DNA of 64,000 nt from Clostridium sp. LS (GCF_002760435.1 NZ_AUUU01000014.1:18014-82013), one strand, 5' to 3'; shown: positions 18,628 through 28,263, numbered from the stretch's first letter. Program-made: numbers and translations. Notes: generated from the sequence alone by a model not told the origin.

Positions 18628-19335
18628 TTGGATAAAGGAACTATTTTAATTGTTGATGACGAAAAAGAAATAAGGGACTTAGTTGATATATATCTCAAAA
18701 GCGATGGATATAACACTATTACAGCATGTGATGGATTAGAAGCGCTTAATTTAATAAAAGAAAATGAAATTGACTTAATAATATTAGATGTTATGATGCC
18801 AAATTTAAATGGAATAGAGGCGTGTTTAAAAATAAGAGAGATGAAAGAAATGCCTATTATTATGTTATCGGCTAAAAGTGAAGATATTGATAAGATCTTA
18901 GGGCTTAATATGGGAGCTGATGATTATTTAACTAAACCTTTTAATCCATTAGAGCTTGTTGCAAGAGTAAAATCCCAGCTTAGAAGATTTCATAAATTTA
19001 GTAAAAAGGCAGATAGTTCTGATACTAATGATGAAAATATAATACAAATAGAAGATTTAGTTATAAATTTAGAGACTCACGAAGTTTCATTAGGAGATAA
19101 CTTACTAAAGCTTACGCCAACAGAATTTGATATATTATCATTATTAGCTCAAAGTCGAGGAAAGGTTTTTTCAATAGAAAATATTTATGAAAGTGTTTGG
19201 AATCAAGAATTTATGACCTCAGATAATACAGTCATGGTTCATATAAGAAAGATTAGAGAAAAAATTGAAGAGAATCCAAGAAACCCAAGATTTATAAAAA
19301 CTGTTTGGGGGGTAGGATACAAAATTGAAAAATAG
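18628..19335 (+). CDS. OmpR-type response regulator
   Basis: The 235 residues comprise a receiver domain (DD at the acidic pocket; phospho-acceptor Asp54 in LIILDVMMP; KPF lysine) and a C-terminal winged-helix DNA-binding domain (about 135-235). An ATG at 18619 touches the GGGAG and cannot be used. The TTG at 18628 has 9-nt spacing and is the likely start. It overlaps the next gene by 11 bp. It resembles VanR/WalR-like regulators, but the stimulus is unknown. Confidence 0.93.
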   Translation: MDKGTILIVDDEKEIRDLVDIYLKSDGYNTITACDGLEALNLIKENEIDLIILDVMMPNLNGIEACLKIREMKEMPIIMLSAKSEDIDKILGLNMGADDYLTKPFNPLELVARVKSQLRRFHKFSKKADSSDTNDENIIQIEDLVINLETHEVSLGDNLLKLTPTEFDILSLLAQSRGKVFSIENIYESVWNQEFMTSDNTVMVHIRKIREKIEENPRNPRFIKTVWGVGYKIEK

Positions 19336-20818
19336 ACATTTTAAGGAATATAAAAATTTCAAAAATAATATGTCAAATTCAAAGATGCTGCAATATATTG
19401 AAAAAGTAGTTAATATTACAAAAGAAAGAATTGAAAAGAGCATCAGATTTGAATTAATGATGGTTATTGGAATATGTTTCTTAATCTCATTCATATTTTA
19501 TAGTTTTACCAATAGCTTTTTAAAAAGAGAATATAATGAGCCTAAGATAACATATGATTATGATTCTATTGAAAGGACTGCCAGCGAATTAGCAAAACAA
19601 ATAGAATCAGCAAATGATAATAGTAAAATAAATGGTATTTTAGAAAATGTATCAGGTGGAGAAAAAAGTTTTATAACAGATTTAGATGGGAAGGTATTGT
19701 ATAAAACTAAAAATGTAGTTGAAGAAAATATAGATATTTATAGTGCTTTAAAAAGCGCAATGACGAATGTGGATTATGAAAGAATTGGAGAGGTAAAGGA
19801 AAAGAATTACATAATGCCGGTAAAGATAGCAGGAGAAAGGCGTTATCTTATATACTCAAAAATCCCTGAAGCTAATATAACATACAACACGATTAATACT
19901 TCAAATTCATCTTTAGCATTGGTTTTAACATTTATTGTATTTATTGTTTCGTTTGTAGTAATTACAAATAATAAAATGAAGTATTTAGATGAAATTGCAA
20001 TTGGTCTTAAAATCATAGCAAGTGGTAACTTAAATTATAGAATTCAAGAACGAGGCACAGATGAAATTAAAAATATAGCTTTCAATATAAATCACATGGC
20101 GAAAGAGATAGGAGACAAAATAGATGCAGAAAGAGATGCAGAAAAAACTAAGACGGATTTAATAACTAATGTATCTCATGATTTAAGAACACCTTTAACT
20201 TCTGTAATGGGGTATATAGGGCTTGTACTTCAGAATAGATATAAAGATGAAGAAGAAATGAAGGAATACTTAAATATAGCATTTAGTAAGGCAGAAAGGC
20301 TAAAGCTGTTAATTGAAGATTTATTTGAATACACAAAATTGAACAATAACGGAATAACATTGACAAAGACTAAAATTAATTTAGCGGAGTTTCTATCCCA
20401 ACTAATAGAGGAATTAACACCTTTACTGGATGAAAATAATTTAACAGTTTACAAGAAGTTTGAATCAGAAAAGATATCTGTTTTAATAGATACAGTAAAG
20501 ATGCTTCGAGTGTTTGAAAATTTAATTACTAATGCAATAAAATATTCATACAAGCCAGGGGAAATATTAATAGGCCTATATCAAAAAGATAATACTGCCA
20601 TTGTGCTATTTAGAAATAAGGGTGATCATCTTACTAAGGAAAAAACGGAAAAATTATTTGATAGGTTTTATAGGGTAGATGAATCTAGAAATACTAATAC
20701 AGGAGGGTCTGGTTTAGGTTTAGCAATTTCTAAAAATATAGTGGAATTACATGAAGGTAAGATATGGGCTGAATCAATTGGAGATAATATAAGTTTTTAT
20801 GTACAGTTAAACCTATAA
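19325..20818 (+). CDS. Membrane sensor histidine kinase
   Basis: This 497-residue partner of the preceding regulator has transmembrane segments at about 40-60 and 195-215 that flank an extracytoplasmic sensor. A HAMP segment follows, then the H box NVSHDLRTPLTS (His285), the N box (NLITNAIKYS) and the G box (GGSGLGLAIS). It starts with TTG at 19325 inside the regulator gene, and the AGG of GGGGGGTAGG lies 8 nt upstream. Overlap implies translational coupling. A nearby VanW protein and a lysozyme suggest a cell-envelope signal, which is inference. Confidence 0.93.
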   Translation: MKNRHFKEYKNFKNNMSNSKMLQYIEKVVNITKERIEKSIRFELMMVIGICFLISFIFYSFTNSFLKREYNEPKITYDYDSIERTASELAKQIESANDNSKINGILENVSGGEKSFITDLDGKVLYKTKNVVEENIDIYSALKSAMTNVDYERIGEVKEKNYIMPVKIAGERRYLIYSKIPEANITYNTINTSNSSLALVLTFIVFIVSFVVITNNKMKYLDEIAIGLKIIASGNLNYRIQERGTDEIKNIAFNINHMAKEIGDKIDAERDAEKTKTDLITNVSHDLRTPLTSVMGYIGLVLQNRYKDEEEMKEYLNIAFSKAERLKLLIEDLFEYTKLNNNGITLTKTKINLAEFLSQLIEELTPLLDENNLTVYKKFESEKISVLIDTVKMLRVFENLITNAIKYSYKPGEILIGLYQKDNTAIVLFRNKGDHLTKEKTEKLFDRFYRVDESRNTNTGGSGLGLAISKNIVELHEGKIWAESIGDNISFYVQLNL

Positions 20819-20845
20819 TTAATAATTAATTATAGGTACTTTTTT
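20811..20845 (+). terminator. Intrinsic terminator of the two-component operon
   Basis: ACCTATAATTA overlaps the kinase stop and pairs with TAATTATAGGT, followed by ACTTTTTTA. Confidence 0.85.
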
Positions 20846-20897
20846 ATGTGTAAAGTAATATTAATATTATAGAAGTATTTTTTATTTTGGAGGAAAA

Positions 20898-21839
20898 ATG
20901 CAAGATAAAAATCCTAACAGTCGTTTTGGAATAGATATCAACGAATATACACAAAATGTTCAATTTAATGTACTAGCGACAAAAATAGATTTTTTATATC
21001 TAAGAGCTTCAGGGTCAGCTACTGGAAGCTTCAGGGTTGACAGGAGGTTTGTTGAGTATGCAGCTGCCAGTAGGAATTATGGGATTCCAGTTGGGGGATA
21101 CCATTATAGCATACCATCTTATGATTTGACAGATGCAGATAGGCAATGTGATGATTTTATAAATACCCTTCAACAAGGTTTTGGAAATAAAGATTATGGA
21201 GATTTATTTCCAGTAATAGATGTTGAAGCACCGTTAGATAAATCAATATCTACAACAACGCTAATTAATTGGATTGATAGATTTAGAAAAAGATTTGAGA
21301 GGAAAACTAGAAGAAGGCTTATGATTTACACAGGGACAAACTTTATAGAGCTTTATAATAATTTTAATGTTCCAGGACGCGGATTTCCTTTAAAGAATAT
21401 GCCATTATGGATTGCTATGTATACTGATATACCAATTAACCCTAAATTTCCACCTGACGTTGGAGGATGGACAAGATGGAGGATATGGCAGTACAGTGAA
21501 AGTGCAAATGTTCAAGGTGTTGGAAATCCTGTTGATGCGAACTGGGGACCTAACAGTGTTGATTTGTTAACTCAGCCTCGTAATGTTACTGGATTACAAG
21601 CAAGATTTCAAAATGGAAACATAAATGTTTCTTGGAATAGAAATACTGACGTAGATCTTTTAGGATATAACTTATTTGTAGATTCAGAGTGGGTAGGAAC
21701 AGTAGATGAAAATGCTACTAGTTTTGTTATAACTAGCAACAAAATAAAAGTTAAAAAGAATACACCTGTAGAAGTTTCAATTGAAGCTTTTGATTACGAT
21801 GGAGAAACATCAAAAGTACGTACAAAGGTAAATTTATAA
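20898..21839 (+). CDS. GH25 lysozyme-like protein with C-terminal fibronectin III domain
   Basis: This 313-residue protein starts with the GH25 barrel (about 1-205). The acidic catalytic residues are in FGIDINEY and FPVIDVEAP, and WQYS near the barrel end is typical. Residues about 228-313 read as a fibronectin type III module (VTGLQARFQNGNINVSWNRN...). No signal peptide or holin is present, so export is unexplained; it may be released by lysis or be a prophage-derived or spore-related muramidase. It is transcribed alone. Confidence 0.85.
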   Translation: MQDKNPNSRFGIDINEYTQNVQFNVLATKIDFLYLRASGSATGSFRVDRRFVEYAAASRNYGIPVGGYHYSIPSYDLTDADRQCDDFINTLQQGFGNKDYGDLFPVIDVEAPLDKSISTTTLINWIDRFRKRFERKTRRRLMIYTGTNFIELYNNFNVPGRGFPLKNMPLWIAMYTDIPINPKFPPDVGGWTRWRIWQYSESANVQGVGNPVDANWGPNSVDLLTQPRNVTGLQARFQNGNINVSWNRNTDVDLLGYNLFVDSEWVGTVDENATSFVITSNKIKVKKNTPVEVSIEAFDYDGETSKVRTKVNL

Positions 21840-21851
21840 TACAAGTTTTAC

Positions 21852-21913
21852 ATCATATTTCAACTGCGTATATAGTAAATAATACTACTATCATATATAA
21901 GTTGAAATATGAT
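21852..21913 (+). terminator. Inverted repeat after the GH25 gene
   Basis: ATCATATTTCAAC (21852-21864) pairs exactly with GTTGAAATATGAT (21901-21913). There is no T tract, so it may be a weak terminator or an mRNA-stabilising hairpin. Confidence 0.5.
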
Positions 21914-22014
21914 ATAATGGAAATATTGATAACAATTTTGCAAAAATGTAAATTATAATCAATATTATATTAAAGTAATATATAATTCCAAATTCTTAGA
22001 AAGGAGAATAATGA

Positions 22015-23499
22015 GTGGAAAAACGGACTGTCAGAAAAAGACAAGCTTCTAAAAAAGCACCTAATAAGCAAAAGAAGCTTATTTTTGGATTTGCGGCACT
22101 GGTAGTAATAGGAGCAGTTGTGCTTGCAGCATATTCATTATCAATAAATAAAGTTGTTAAAAGTTGGGAAGACAAAATATATCCAGGAGTAACTGTGCAA
22201 GGAGTGGACCTTGGAGGTATGACCAAGGAAGAGGCTAAAAATAAGCTTGCAGAGTCATTTAATTCCGCCATAGAAAATAAGAAGTTATCTATAGTAATAG
22301 GAAATAAAACATATGAACTTATTTATTCAAATATTAATCCTCAATACGATATCAATGGCACAGTAGAACATGCCTATGATTTTGGAAAAGAAAACGGTCT
22401 TTTAAAAAAGTATATGAATATAAAAAGTGACGGGAGTAAAAAGAATGATATACCATTAGGTTTTTCTTATAATGAAGAAAAATTAAAAGCATATGAAGAA
22501 AAGATAAAAAGCGATGCTACCCAGTCAGCTGCTAATGCAACTATTACTATAAAGGGAAATAACTTCTCAATTACGCCAGAGATAGAAGGACAAACTGTCA
22601 ATCTAGAAACTTTAGATAAACAATTGAAAGAAAGCATAAATGGTGCCCTTAATTCTGAGGATAAAGTAGAAATTGAAGTTGAAACAACAAAACCTAAGAT
22701 AACCAAAGAAGATTTATCAAAAATAAAGGGATTGATGGGAACATTTTCAACAAATTACAGTACATCTGCACCAGGAAGATGCAATAATATTGAAATAGCG
22801 ACCTCAGTAGTAAATGGAACTATTGTAATGCCAGGTGAAGTATTTAGCTTCAATGATGTTGTTGGACCAAGAACCGTTGAAAGAGGATATCAAGAAGCAG
22901 GAACTTACGTAGGAAATAAGGTTGAACCGGGAATTGGCGGAGGTATATGCCAAGTATCCACAACTCTTTATAGAGCAGCAATGAAAGCAAATTTGAGATC
23001 ATTAGAAAGAACAAACCATTCCATGGCAGTAGGATATGCACAGCCGGGGCTTGATGCAACAGTTTCATATGGATATCTAGACTACAAATTTAAAAATACA
23101 TATGATTTTCCAATTTATATTCAAGGGATTACAGCGGGAAAGGTATTAAGTTACAATATTTATGGAGATCCTAGTGCATTAAATGGAAGGACTTATGATA
23201 TGGTAAGTGAAATAATAGAAACTATACCACCTGAAACCAAAGTTGTTCCTGATAGCAGTTTACCTGTTGGAAAAGAGGAAAAGGATGGTACAGGGGTAAC
23301 AGGGTATAAGGCAAGGTCATATCAAATTACCTATGAGAAGGGTGTGGAGATAAATCGTGAACTTATATCAAATGATACATATGCAAGTGTTGGAATTGTA
23401 ATTAGAAAAGGAACACAAGAAGTTAATGCATCGCAATCAACACAATCTTCACCTGCAACGCCTCAACTACCTCCACCAGTAGCACAACCAGCACGATAA
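22015..23499 (+). CDS. VanW family membrane protein
   Basis: This 494-residue protein has one N-terminal membrane helix (about 24-45). Next come two peptidoglycan-binding-4-like repeats (about 60-230), a VanW domain (about 240-390; FSTNYSTSAPGRCNNI, GGGICQVSTTLYRA), a G5-like segment and a proline-rich tail. It is exported with its bulk outside the membrane. VanW domains occur in many Firmicutes outside vancomycin clusters; function is unknown but cell-wall related. It starts with GTG at 22015 behind AAAGGAG. Confidence 0.9.
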   Translation: MEKRTVRKRQASKKAPNKQKKLIFGFAALVVIGAVVLAAYSLSINKVVKSWEDKIYPGVTVQGVDLGGMTKEEAKNKLAESFNSAIENKKLSIVIGNKTYELIYSNINPQYDINGTVEHAYDFGKENGLLKKYMNIKSDGSKKNDIPLGFSYNEEKLKAYEEKIKSDATQSAANATITIKGNNFSITPEIEGQTVNLETLDKQLKESINGALNSEDKVEIEVETTKPKITKEDLSKIKGLMGTFSTNYSTSAPGRCNNIEIATSVVNGTIVMPGEVFSFNDVVGPRTVERGYQEAGTYVGNKVEPGIGGGICQVSTTLYRAAMKANLRSLERTNHSMAVGYAQPGLDATVSYGYLDYKFKNTYDFPIYIQGITAGKVLSYNIYGDPSALNGRTYDMVSEIIETIPPETKVVPDSSLPVGKEEKDGTGVTGYKARSYQITYEKGVEINRELISNDTYASVGIVIRKGTQEVNASQSTQSSPATPQLPPPVAQPAR

Positions 23500-23506
23500 A
23501 ATAGAG

Positions 23507-23568
23507 CGAAAGCAGTTTTCTTTTAAGATAGGTCTTATTTTAAAAGAAAATATGCTTTCGATTTTTTG
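23507..23568 (+). terminator. Intrinsic terminator of the VanW gene
   Basis: The long stem CGAAAGCAGTTTTCTTTTAA pairs with TTAAAAGAAAATATGCTTTCG, followed by ATTTTTTG. Confidence 0.85.
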
Positions 23569-23610
23569 AGTATAAAATGTTAAGATAATGAATAAGCTTT
23601 ATTTAAAAGT

Positions 23611-23670
23611 ACGGCACAACCAAAAAAATAATTGGGACATTTTGTACCTGTAATTTCCTTTTATGTGTTT
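23611..23670. repeat. AGGCACA-type palindromic repeat, copy b (degenerate)
   Basis: It begins ACGGCACAACCAAAAAAATAA and ends TTTCCTTTTATGTGTTT. It aligns along its length with the copy at 63856 but has lost the terminal match. Confidence 0.6.
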
Positions 23671-23799
23671 AAGGAAATATAGATTCAGAGTTATTATAAG
23701 CATAAAATGAATATTTTTGACTTGTTATGAACCATATAGTATAATTTTAAAATAAAAGTAGACTAATCTTTTTGTACCAAAATAGGAGAAGGTGGAATT

Positions 23800-24261
23800 T
23801 TGAATTTAAATATAGTATTATATGAGCCTGAAATACCGCAAAATACTGGAAATATTGCAAGAACTTGTGTTCTTACAAATAGTAAATTGCATTTAATAAA
23901 ACCTTTAGGCTTTGAAATAAACGAAAAACAAGTAAGAAGAGCGGGATTAGATTATTGGAAGGATTTAGAGTTAGAAATACATGAGAGTTACGAAGATTTC
24001 ATGAATAAGTATGGACATAATACAATATACTTATCTACTACTCATGCAGATAAACATTTTGATGAAGTTTCCTTTAAAGAAGGGGATTTTATAATGTTTG
24101 GAAGAGAGTCAAGTGGAGTTCCACAAGAAGTTCATCATAGGCATAGTGGATTTAGAGTTCCTATGATAAAGTCAAGTGCTAGAAGTTTAAATTTATCTAA
24201 TACAGTAGCTATAGTTGCTTATGAGGCTTTAAGGCAGATAGGATTTCCTAATATGAAATAA
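23800..24261 (+). CDS. trmL: tRNA (cytidine/uridine-34 2'-O)-methyltransferase
   Basis: This 153-residue SPOUT-fold methyltransferase acts on the tRNA wobble base of some leucine tRNAs. It has EPEIPQNTGNIARTC at the N-terminus and the knot motifs FGRESSGVP and PMIKSSARSLNLSNTVAIVAYEALRQ. It starts with TTG at 23800 behind GGAGAAGGTGG. It is followed after 20 bp by degV. Confidence 0.93.
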   Translation: MNLNIVLYEPEIPQNTGNIARTCVLTNSKLHLIKPLGFEINEKQVRRAGLDYWKDLELEIHESYEDFMNKYGHNTIYLSTTHADKHFDEVSFKEGDFIMFGRESSGVPQEVHHRHSGFRVPMIKSSARSLNLSNTVAIVAYEALRQIGFPNMK

Positions 24262-24281
24262 ATGTAGAGGAATGAAGATAT

Positions 24282-25118
24282 ATGGAAAAGATAAAAATCA
24301 TTACTGATAGTACTGCTGATTTATGTAAAGAGATATATGAGAAGTACGATATTGAAGTATTACCATTATTAATTAATTTTGGCGAAGACAGTTACCTAGA
24401 TGGAGTTGAAATAAGCACCAGTGAAGTTTTTGAAAGAATAAAAAGTGAAAATATACTTCCAACTACGGCTCAGGTCACGCCTAATAGATTTATTGAAGTG
24501 TATAAGAAATACTTAAATGAAGGATACAAAATTATATCAATTCATATGTCTTCAGTTATGAGTGGAACATATCAATCTGCATTTATTGCCAAAGAAATGA
24601 TAGAAAGTGAAGATATTATTGTAGTAGATTCACAAAATGTTACAGCAGCACTTGGAATTTTAGTTTTAAAAGCAGCTAAACTTAGAGAAAAAGGATATAA
24701 TCTGCTAGAAATACAGGAAGAATTAAATAGAAGTAGAAATAATGTAAAGCTATCAGTCTATTTTGATTCGTTGGAGTATCTTGTAAGAGGTGGAAGAATT
24801 TCTAAAACTGCTGGTGCAGTTGGTAATATGCTGGGAATTAAGTTGATACTTGAGATAAAAGATGGGATTATGTCTGTTAAAGATAAAATAAGAGGTAATA
24901 AAAAAGCAATTAAAAAAATTATTAGTGACTTGGAAAATTCAAATTTAGATGATGAAATGCCGGTGTTATTAATTGATGTAGATAATGCTGAATTGACGGA
25001 ATTACTTAGAGAATATTTGAAAAATAATAATTTTAATTATCTTGAGTGTCCTGTTGGATCAACAGTATGTATACATTCTGGACCTGGTTGCTGTGGATTG
25101 GTATTTTTAACAAAATAG
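24282..25118 (+). CDS. DegV family fatty-acid-binding protein
   Basis: This 278-residue DegV-family (FakB-like) protein has ITDSTADL, TTAQVTPNRF, SSVMSGTYQSA and VVDSQNVTAALG, the conserved fatty-acid-binding positions. FakB proteins present fatty acids to the FakA kinase. No fakA is nearby, so membership of that system is by family. A cysteine-rich C-terminus (CPVGSTVCIHSGPGCCG) is typical. Confidence 0.9.
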   Translation: MEKIKIITDSTADLCKEIYEKYDIEVLPLLINFGEDSYLDGVEISTSEVFERIKSENILPTTAQVTPNRFIEVYKKYLNEGYKIISIHMSSVMSGTYQSAFIAKEMIESEDIIVVDSQNVTAALGILVLKAAKLREKGYNLLEIQEELNRSRNNVKLSVYFDSLEYLVRGGRISKTAGAVGNMLGIKLILEIKDGIMSVKDKIRGNKKAIKKIISDLENSNLDDEMPVLLIDVDNAELTELLREYLKNNNFNYLECPVGSTVCIHSGPGCCGLVFLTK

Positions 25119-25130
25119 AATAAAATAAAG

Positions 25131-25172
25131 ACATGCTTTTATGCGTATACTTATACTATAAAGCATGTTTTT
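25131..25172 (+). terminator. Intrinsic terminator of trmL-degV
   Basis: ACATGCTTT pairs with AAAGCATGT, followed by TTTTAAATTT. Confidence 0.75.
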
Positions 25173-25412
25173 AAATTTAGTAATTAAATATAAAAATCAA
25201 CACATAATTATAATACAGAAGAATTTAAGTAGTGTTAAAATGCTATATATATCAAGGAAAAACTTGGAACTGTTTATTGTAGAATTATAGTGGACTTGCA
25301 ATATTATGAGTAGACGGAGTATACTATAAAAAAGATTTATTCTTAGGCACAAGCAACCACAATGAATACGTTTAATTAGAATGAAGTACATAAATTTATG
25401 AGGAGGAAAATT

Positions 25413-26804
25413 ATGAATTTGGATTATAACATGAAGATGACCCAGGAACAGAGAATGATATTAACACAAAGTATGCAGCAATCTATAAAACTTTTACAAA
25501 TGTCTCTTCATGATCTGAGAGAATATATTGATAATGAGTATTCAGAAAATCCAGTTTTAGAAGTTAATGAAGAAATGAGTTCATATGATGATATGCATAT
25601 GAATGGAGAAATGAGTACAGAAGATAGATATGATCATAAAAAAATAATTGAAGAGTTATACTCCGAGAATTATAGGGATAAATCAGAAATAAATTATTCT
25701 AATGAGGACGTTTCACCATTAAATTTTATTGAAAAAAAAGTATCATTAAAGGATTACTTACAAGAGCAGTTAGTAGAGACAAATGAAGATCAGTTTATGC
25801 TAAGTATATGTAGATATATTGTTGAGTCATTAGATTACAGAGGATATTTGGAAATTCCAATAGAGGAGCTTTCAGAAGAATTGAGGATACCAGAGGAAGT
25901 AGTTGAAAAGGCATTGAAAATAGTCCAGACATTGGAACCATATGGTATAGGAGCCAGAAATATTAAAGAATGCCTGCTTATTCAGAGTTTAAAATTAAAT
26001 ATTTTAGATAACATAATAGAGAAAATAATTTTAAATCATTTAGAAAATGTTGCGGAAAACAAGTATGAGATAGTTGCCAAAGATTTAAATATTACACCAA
26101 GAGAAGCTCAAAGATATGGAGATTTAATAAAGAAATTAGAACCTAAGCCTTCAAGAGGATTTTATACAGGGGAAGAGGTTAACTATATAATACCGGATGC
26201 TGAAATTAAAAATGTAGATGGTGAATTTTTTATATTAATGAATGAAAATGTTTTGCCAAGGCTTATGATTAATAAAACTTATAGAGATGTTTTGCAAAAT
26301 AATCAGGATAGTGAAACAAATGCTTATGTGAAAGATAAAATTAATCAAGCATTATTTTTAATTAAATCCATTGAGCAAAGAAAAAATACATTATTTAGAG
26401 TTTTAGAATGTCTGGTTGATAAACAAAGGGATTTTTTTAAGTTTGGTAAACAACATATAAAACCGCTAACATTAAAAGAAGTTGCGGAAATAATTAATCT
26501 TCATGAGTCAACTGTAAGTCGAGCAATTAAAGATAAATATGTATTAACTAGTTTTGGTACAATAAAAATAAAAGATTTGTTTGCAAGTGGCTTATCTTCG
26601 AACAATGACGATGATATGGCAACTGTAAAAATAAAAAATGAAATAAAAAAGATAATAGATGAAGAGAATAAAAATAAGCCACTTTCCGATCAAATAATAA
26701 GTTCCATGTTAGCTGAGAAAAAAATGAGTATTTCACGTAGAACAGTTGCTAAGTATAGAGAGGAGTTAGGAATAAAATCTTCTTCAATGAGAAAAAGATT
26801 GTAG
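25413..26804 (+). CDS. rpoN: RNA polymerase sigma-54 factor
   Basis: The protein has 463 residues. The N-terminal activator-interacting region is glutamine-rich (QEQRMILTQSMQQSIKLLQ). The core-binding and helix-turn-helix regions follow (TLKEVAEIINLHESTVSRAIKDK), ending in the RpoN box SRRTVAKYREE. An earlier ATG at 25398 overlaps the AGGAGG (25401-25406); the ATG at 25413 is correctly spaced. It directs transcription from -24/-12 promoters together with enhancer-binding proteins, none of which is in this window. Confidence 0.96.
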   Translation: MNLDYNMKMTQEQRMILTQSMQQSIKLLQMSLHDLREYIDNEYSENPVLEVNEEMSSYDDMHMNGEMSTEDRYDHKKIIEELYSENYRDKSEINYSNEDVSPLNFIEKKVSLKDYLQEQLVETNEDQFMLSICRYIVESLDYRGYLEIPIEELSEELRIPEEVVEKALKIVQTLEPYGIGARNIKECLLIQSLKLNILDNIIEKIILNHLENVAENKYEIVAKDLNITPREAQRYGDLIKKLEPKPSRGFYTGEEVNYIIPDAEIKNVDGEFFILMNENVLPRLMINKTYRDVLQNNQDSETNAYVKDKINQALFLIKSIEQRKNTLFRVLECLVDKQRDFFKFGKQHIKPLTLKEVAEIINLHESTVSRAIKDKYVLTSFGTIKIKDLFASGLSSNNDDDMATVKIKNEIKKIIDEENKNKPLSDQIISSMLAEKKMSISRRTVAKYREELGIKSSSMRKRL

Positions 26805-26851
26805 TAATATATTAAGCTAAATATTTTCTAATGAAAGATTATAAAGTTTTT

Positions 26852-26960
26852 ATAATTAAATTTCAATTGTCATTATTTAATTACCATTTCATTTAATAGA
26901 ATTAATCAGTTTTATGGAAAATGTATGGGTGAGCAAATTATGACAATTGAAATTAATAAT
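26852..26960. repeat. Long inverted repeat downstream of rpoN
   Basis: The arm AATTTCAATTGTCAT (26859-26873) is exactly complementary to ATGACAATTGAAATT (26940-26954), with partial extension on both sides and about 66 bp inside. It could be a terminator of rpoN without a T tract, or a small mobile palindrome. No direct repeats were noticed around it. Confidence 0.55.
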
Positions 26961-27051
26961 TTAAGGTATTAGTATTATTATGGAAGCCAAGGTTAAAATT
27001 TTTAGATTAAATTTATGATATAAACTGGATTATGCAATAATGTATAGTATT

Positions 27052-27103
27052 ACAAAAAAGTTTACTAATAATTAATTCTGTTAGTGTTTTTTTGTTTTTT
27101 TTG
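27052..27103 (+). terminator. Terminator-like hairpin upstream of cggR
   Basis: ACAAAAAAGTTTACTAA pairs imperfectly with TTAGTGTTTTTTTGT, followed by eight T. It isolates the glycolytic operon from upstream transcription. Confidence 0.6.
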
Positions 27104-27133
27104 AAATATTATAAAAAAAGTTTCGATAAAGAC

Positions 27134-27212
27134 TTTAAAATTTTAAAAAGGTGTTTTATAATAATAAATGTGGGACATAAAGAAATAGTATGGGACACGT
27201 AGTGACCAAGGG
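27134..27212 (+). promoter_or_regulatory. Promoter and CggR operator of the glycolytic operon
   Basis: TATAAT at 27157-27162 has a weak TTTAAA 17 bp upstream. Downstream are two direct repeats TGGGAC (27171-27176 and 27191-27196) exactly 20 bp apart, the second followed after 6 nt by TGAC. This is the spacing of the B. subtilis CggR operator (CGGGAC-N6-TGTC repeated). The repressor would block elongation until fructose-1,6-bisphosphate accumulates. The repeats and spacing are seen; the regulation follows from the family. Confidence 0.8.
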
Positions 27213-27222
27213 AGTGTTTGAG

Positions 27223-28263
27223 TTGCAGGAAATATTAGAATTACAAAAGAAGATAGTTCCTGAGCTTGTAAATACATTAGAGAAAAGGTATAACGTACTC
27301 AGAACAATCTTTCATAATCAACCTATTGGGAGAAGAGTCCTAGCCGATATGCTAAATGTTGGTGAAAGAACAGTGAGAACAGAGATAGGTTTTTTAAAGG
27401 AGCAAGGTTTAATTGAGATAAATACTTCTGGAATGACAGTTACAAGTGAAGGCGTGGAAATTATACACAAATTAAACGATTTTATTCATGAAATAAAAGG
27501 TCTATCAGAAGTAGAAAAGAAAATAGAATCTTTTCTTAATCTAAAAAAAGTAATAATAGTCCCAGGAGACGTAGAAGAAAATCCTCTAGTCCTAAAGGAT
27601 TTGGGAAAGGCTTGTGCTAATTATGTTAAAGATGTTTTAGAAGATAATTCTATTATAGCTTTAACAGGAGGAAGTACATTAAAAGAAGTTGTAGAAGCAT
27701 TTCCTAAAATAACAAGTTTATCTCATATACAAGTAGTACCAGCAAGAGGCGGAATGGGTAAAAAAGTTGAAACCCAGGCAAATACGTTAGCTGCCACTTT
27801 AGCAAAAAAGTTAAATGGTACTTATAAAATGCTTCACATCTCGGAAAATTTAAGCTTGGATATAATAGATACCTTGCTTAAAGAAGAAGCTGTAAAAGTT
27901 GTAATAGATACTATTCATAAAGCAGATGTTCTAATTTATGGTATAGGTAACGCTGTACAAATGGCTAGAAAAAGAGGTGTTCCTCAGCAAGAAATAGATA
28001 ACTTAATAAATAATGGAGCTGTTGGAGAAGCATTTGGATGTTATTTCAATAAAGACTCTAAAATAATCTCAGAAACTACCGCAATTGGAATAAAAATTAA
28101 TGAAGCAAGAAAAATAAAAACACATATTGCAGTAGCAGGTGGGAAGAATAAAGTTGAGTCTATTATAGCAACTGAATATAATGATTTTGGCGGTGTATTA
28201 GTTACAGATGAGGCTGCGGCTGAAGGTATAATTAATATATTAAAGAATCAATTCGGTTATTAA
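27223..28263 (+). CDS. cggR: Central glycolytic genes regulator
   Basis: This 346-residue SorC/DeoR-type repressor has an N-terminal helix-turn-helix (PIGRRVLADMLNVGERTVRTEIGFLKEQGL) and a C-terminal sugar-phosphate-binding domain (about 95-346; LTGGSTLKEV, PARGGMGKKVETQ, GIGNA). The ATG at 27190 lies within the operator. The TTG at 27223, 8 nt after GGAG, gives a start (QEILELQKK) that matches the known CggR N-terminus. It heads the cggR-gap-pgk-tpi cluster and represses it. Confidence 0.95.
   Translation: MQEILELQKKIVPELVNTLEKRYNVLRTIFHNQPIGRRVLADMLNVGERTVRTEIGFLKEQGLIEINTSGMTVTSEGVEIIHKLNDFIHEIKGLSEVEKKIESFLNLKKVIIVPGDVEENPLVLKDLGKACANYVKDVLEDNSIIALTGGSTLKEVVEAFPKITSLSHIQVVPARGGMGKKVETQANTLAATLAKKLNGTYKMLHISENLSLDIIDTLLKEEAVKVVIDTIHKADVLIYGIGNAVQMARKRGVPQQEIDNLINNGAVGEAFGCYFNKDSKIISETTAIGIKINEARKIKTHIAVAGGKNKVESIIATEYNDFGGVLVTDEAAAEGIINILKNQFGY

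Noticed and set aside
20898..21839. Prophage lysis module
   Set aside because: The GH25 gene stands alone; no holin, tail, capsid or integrase genes are nearby.
7983..23499. A vancomycin-resistance cluster (ddl-like ligase, two-component system, VanW)
   Set aside because: The genes are far apart, there is no vanH or vanX, and ddl, two-component systems and VanW-domain proteins are common chromosomal genes in clostridia.
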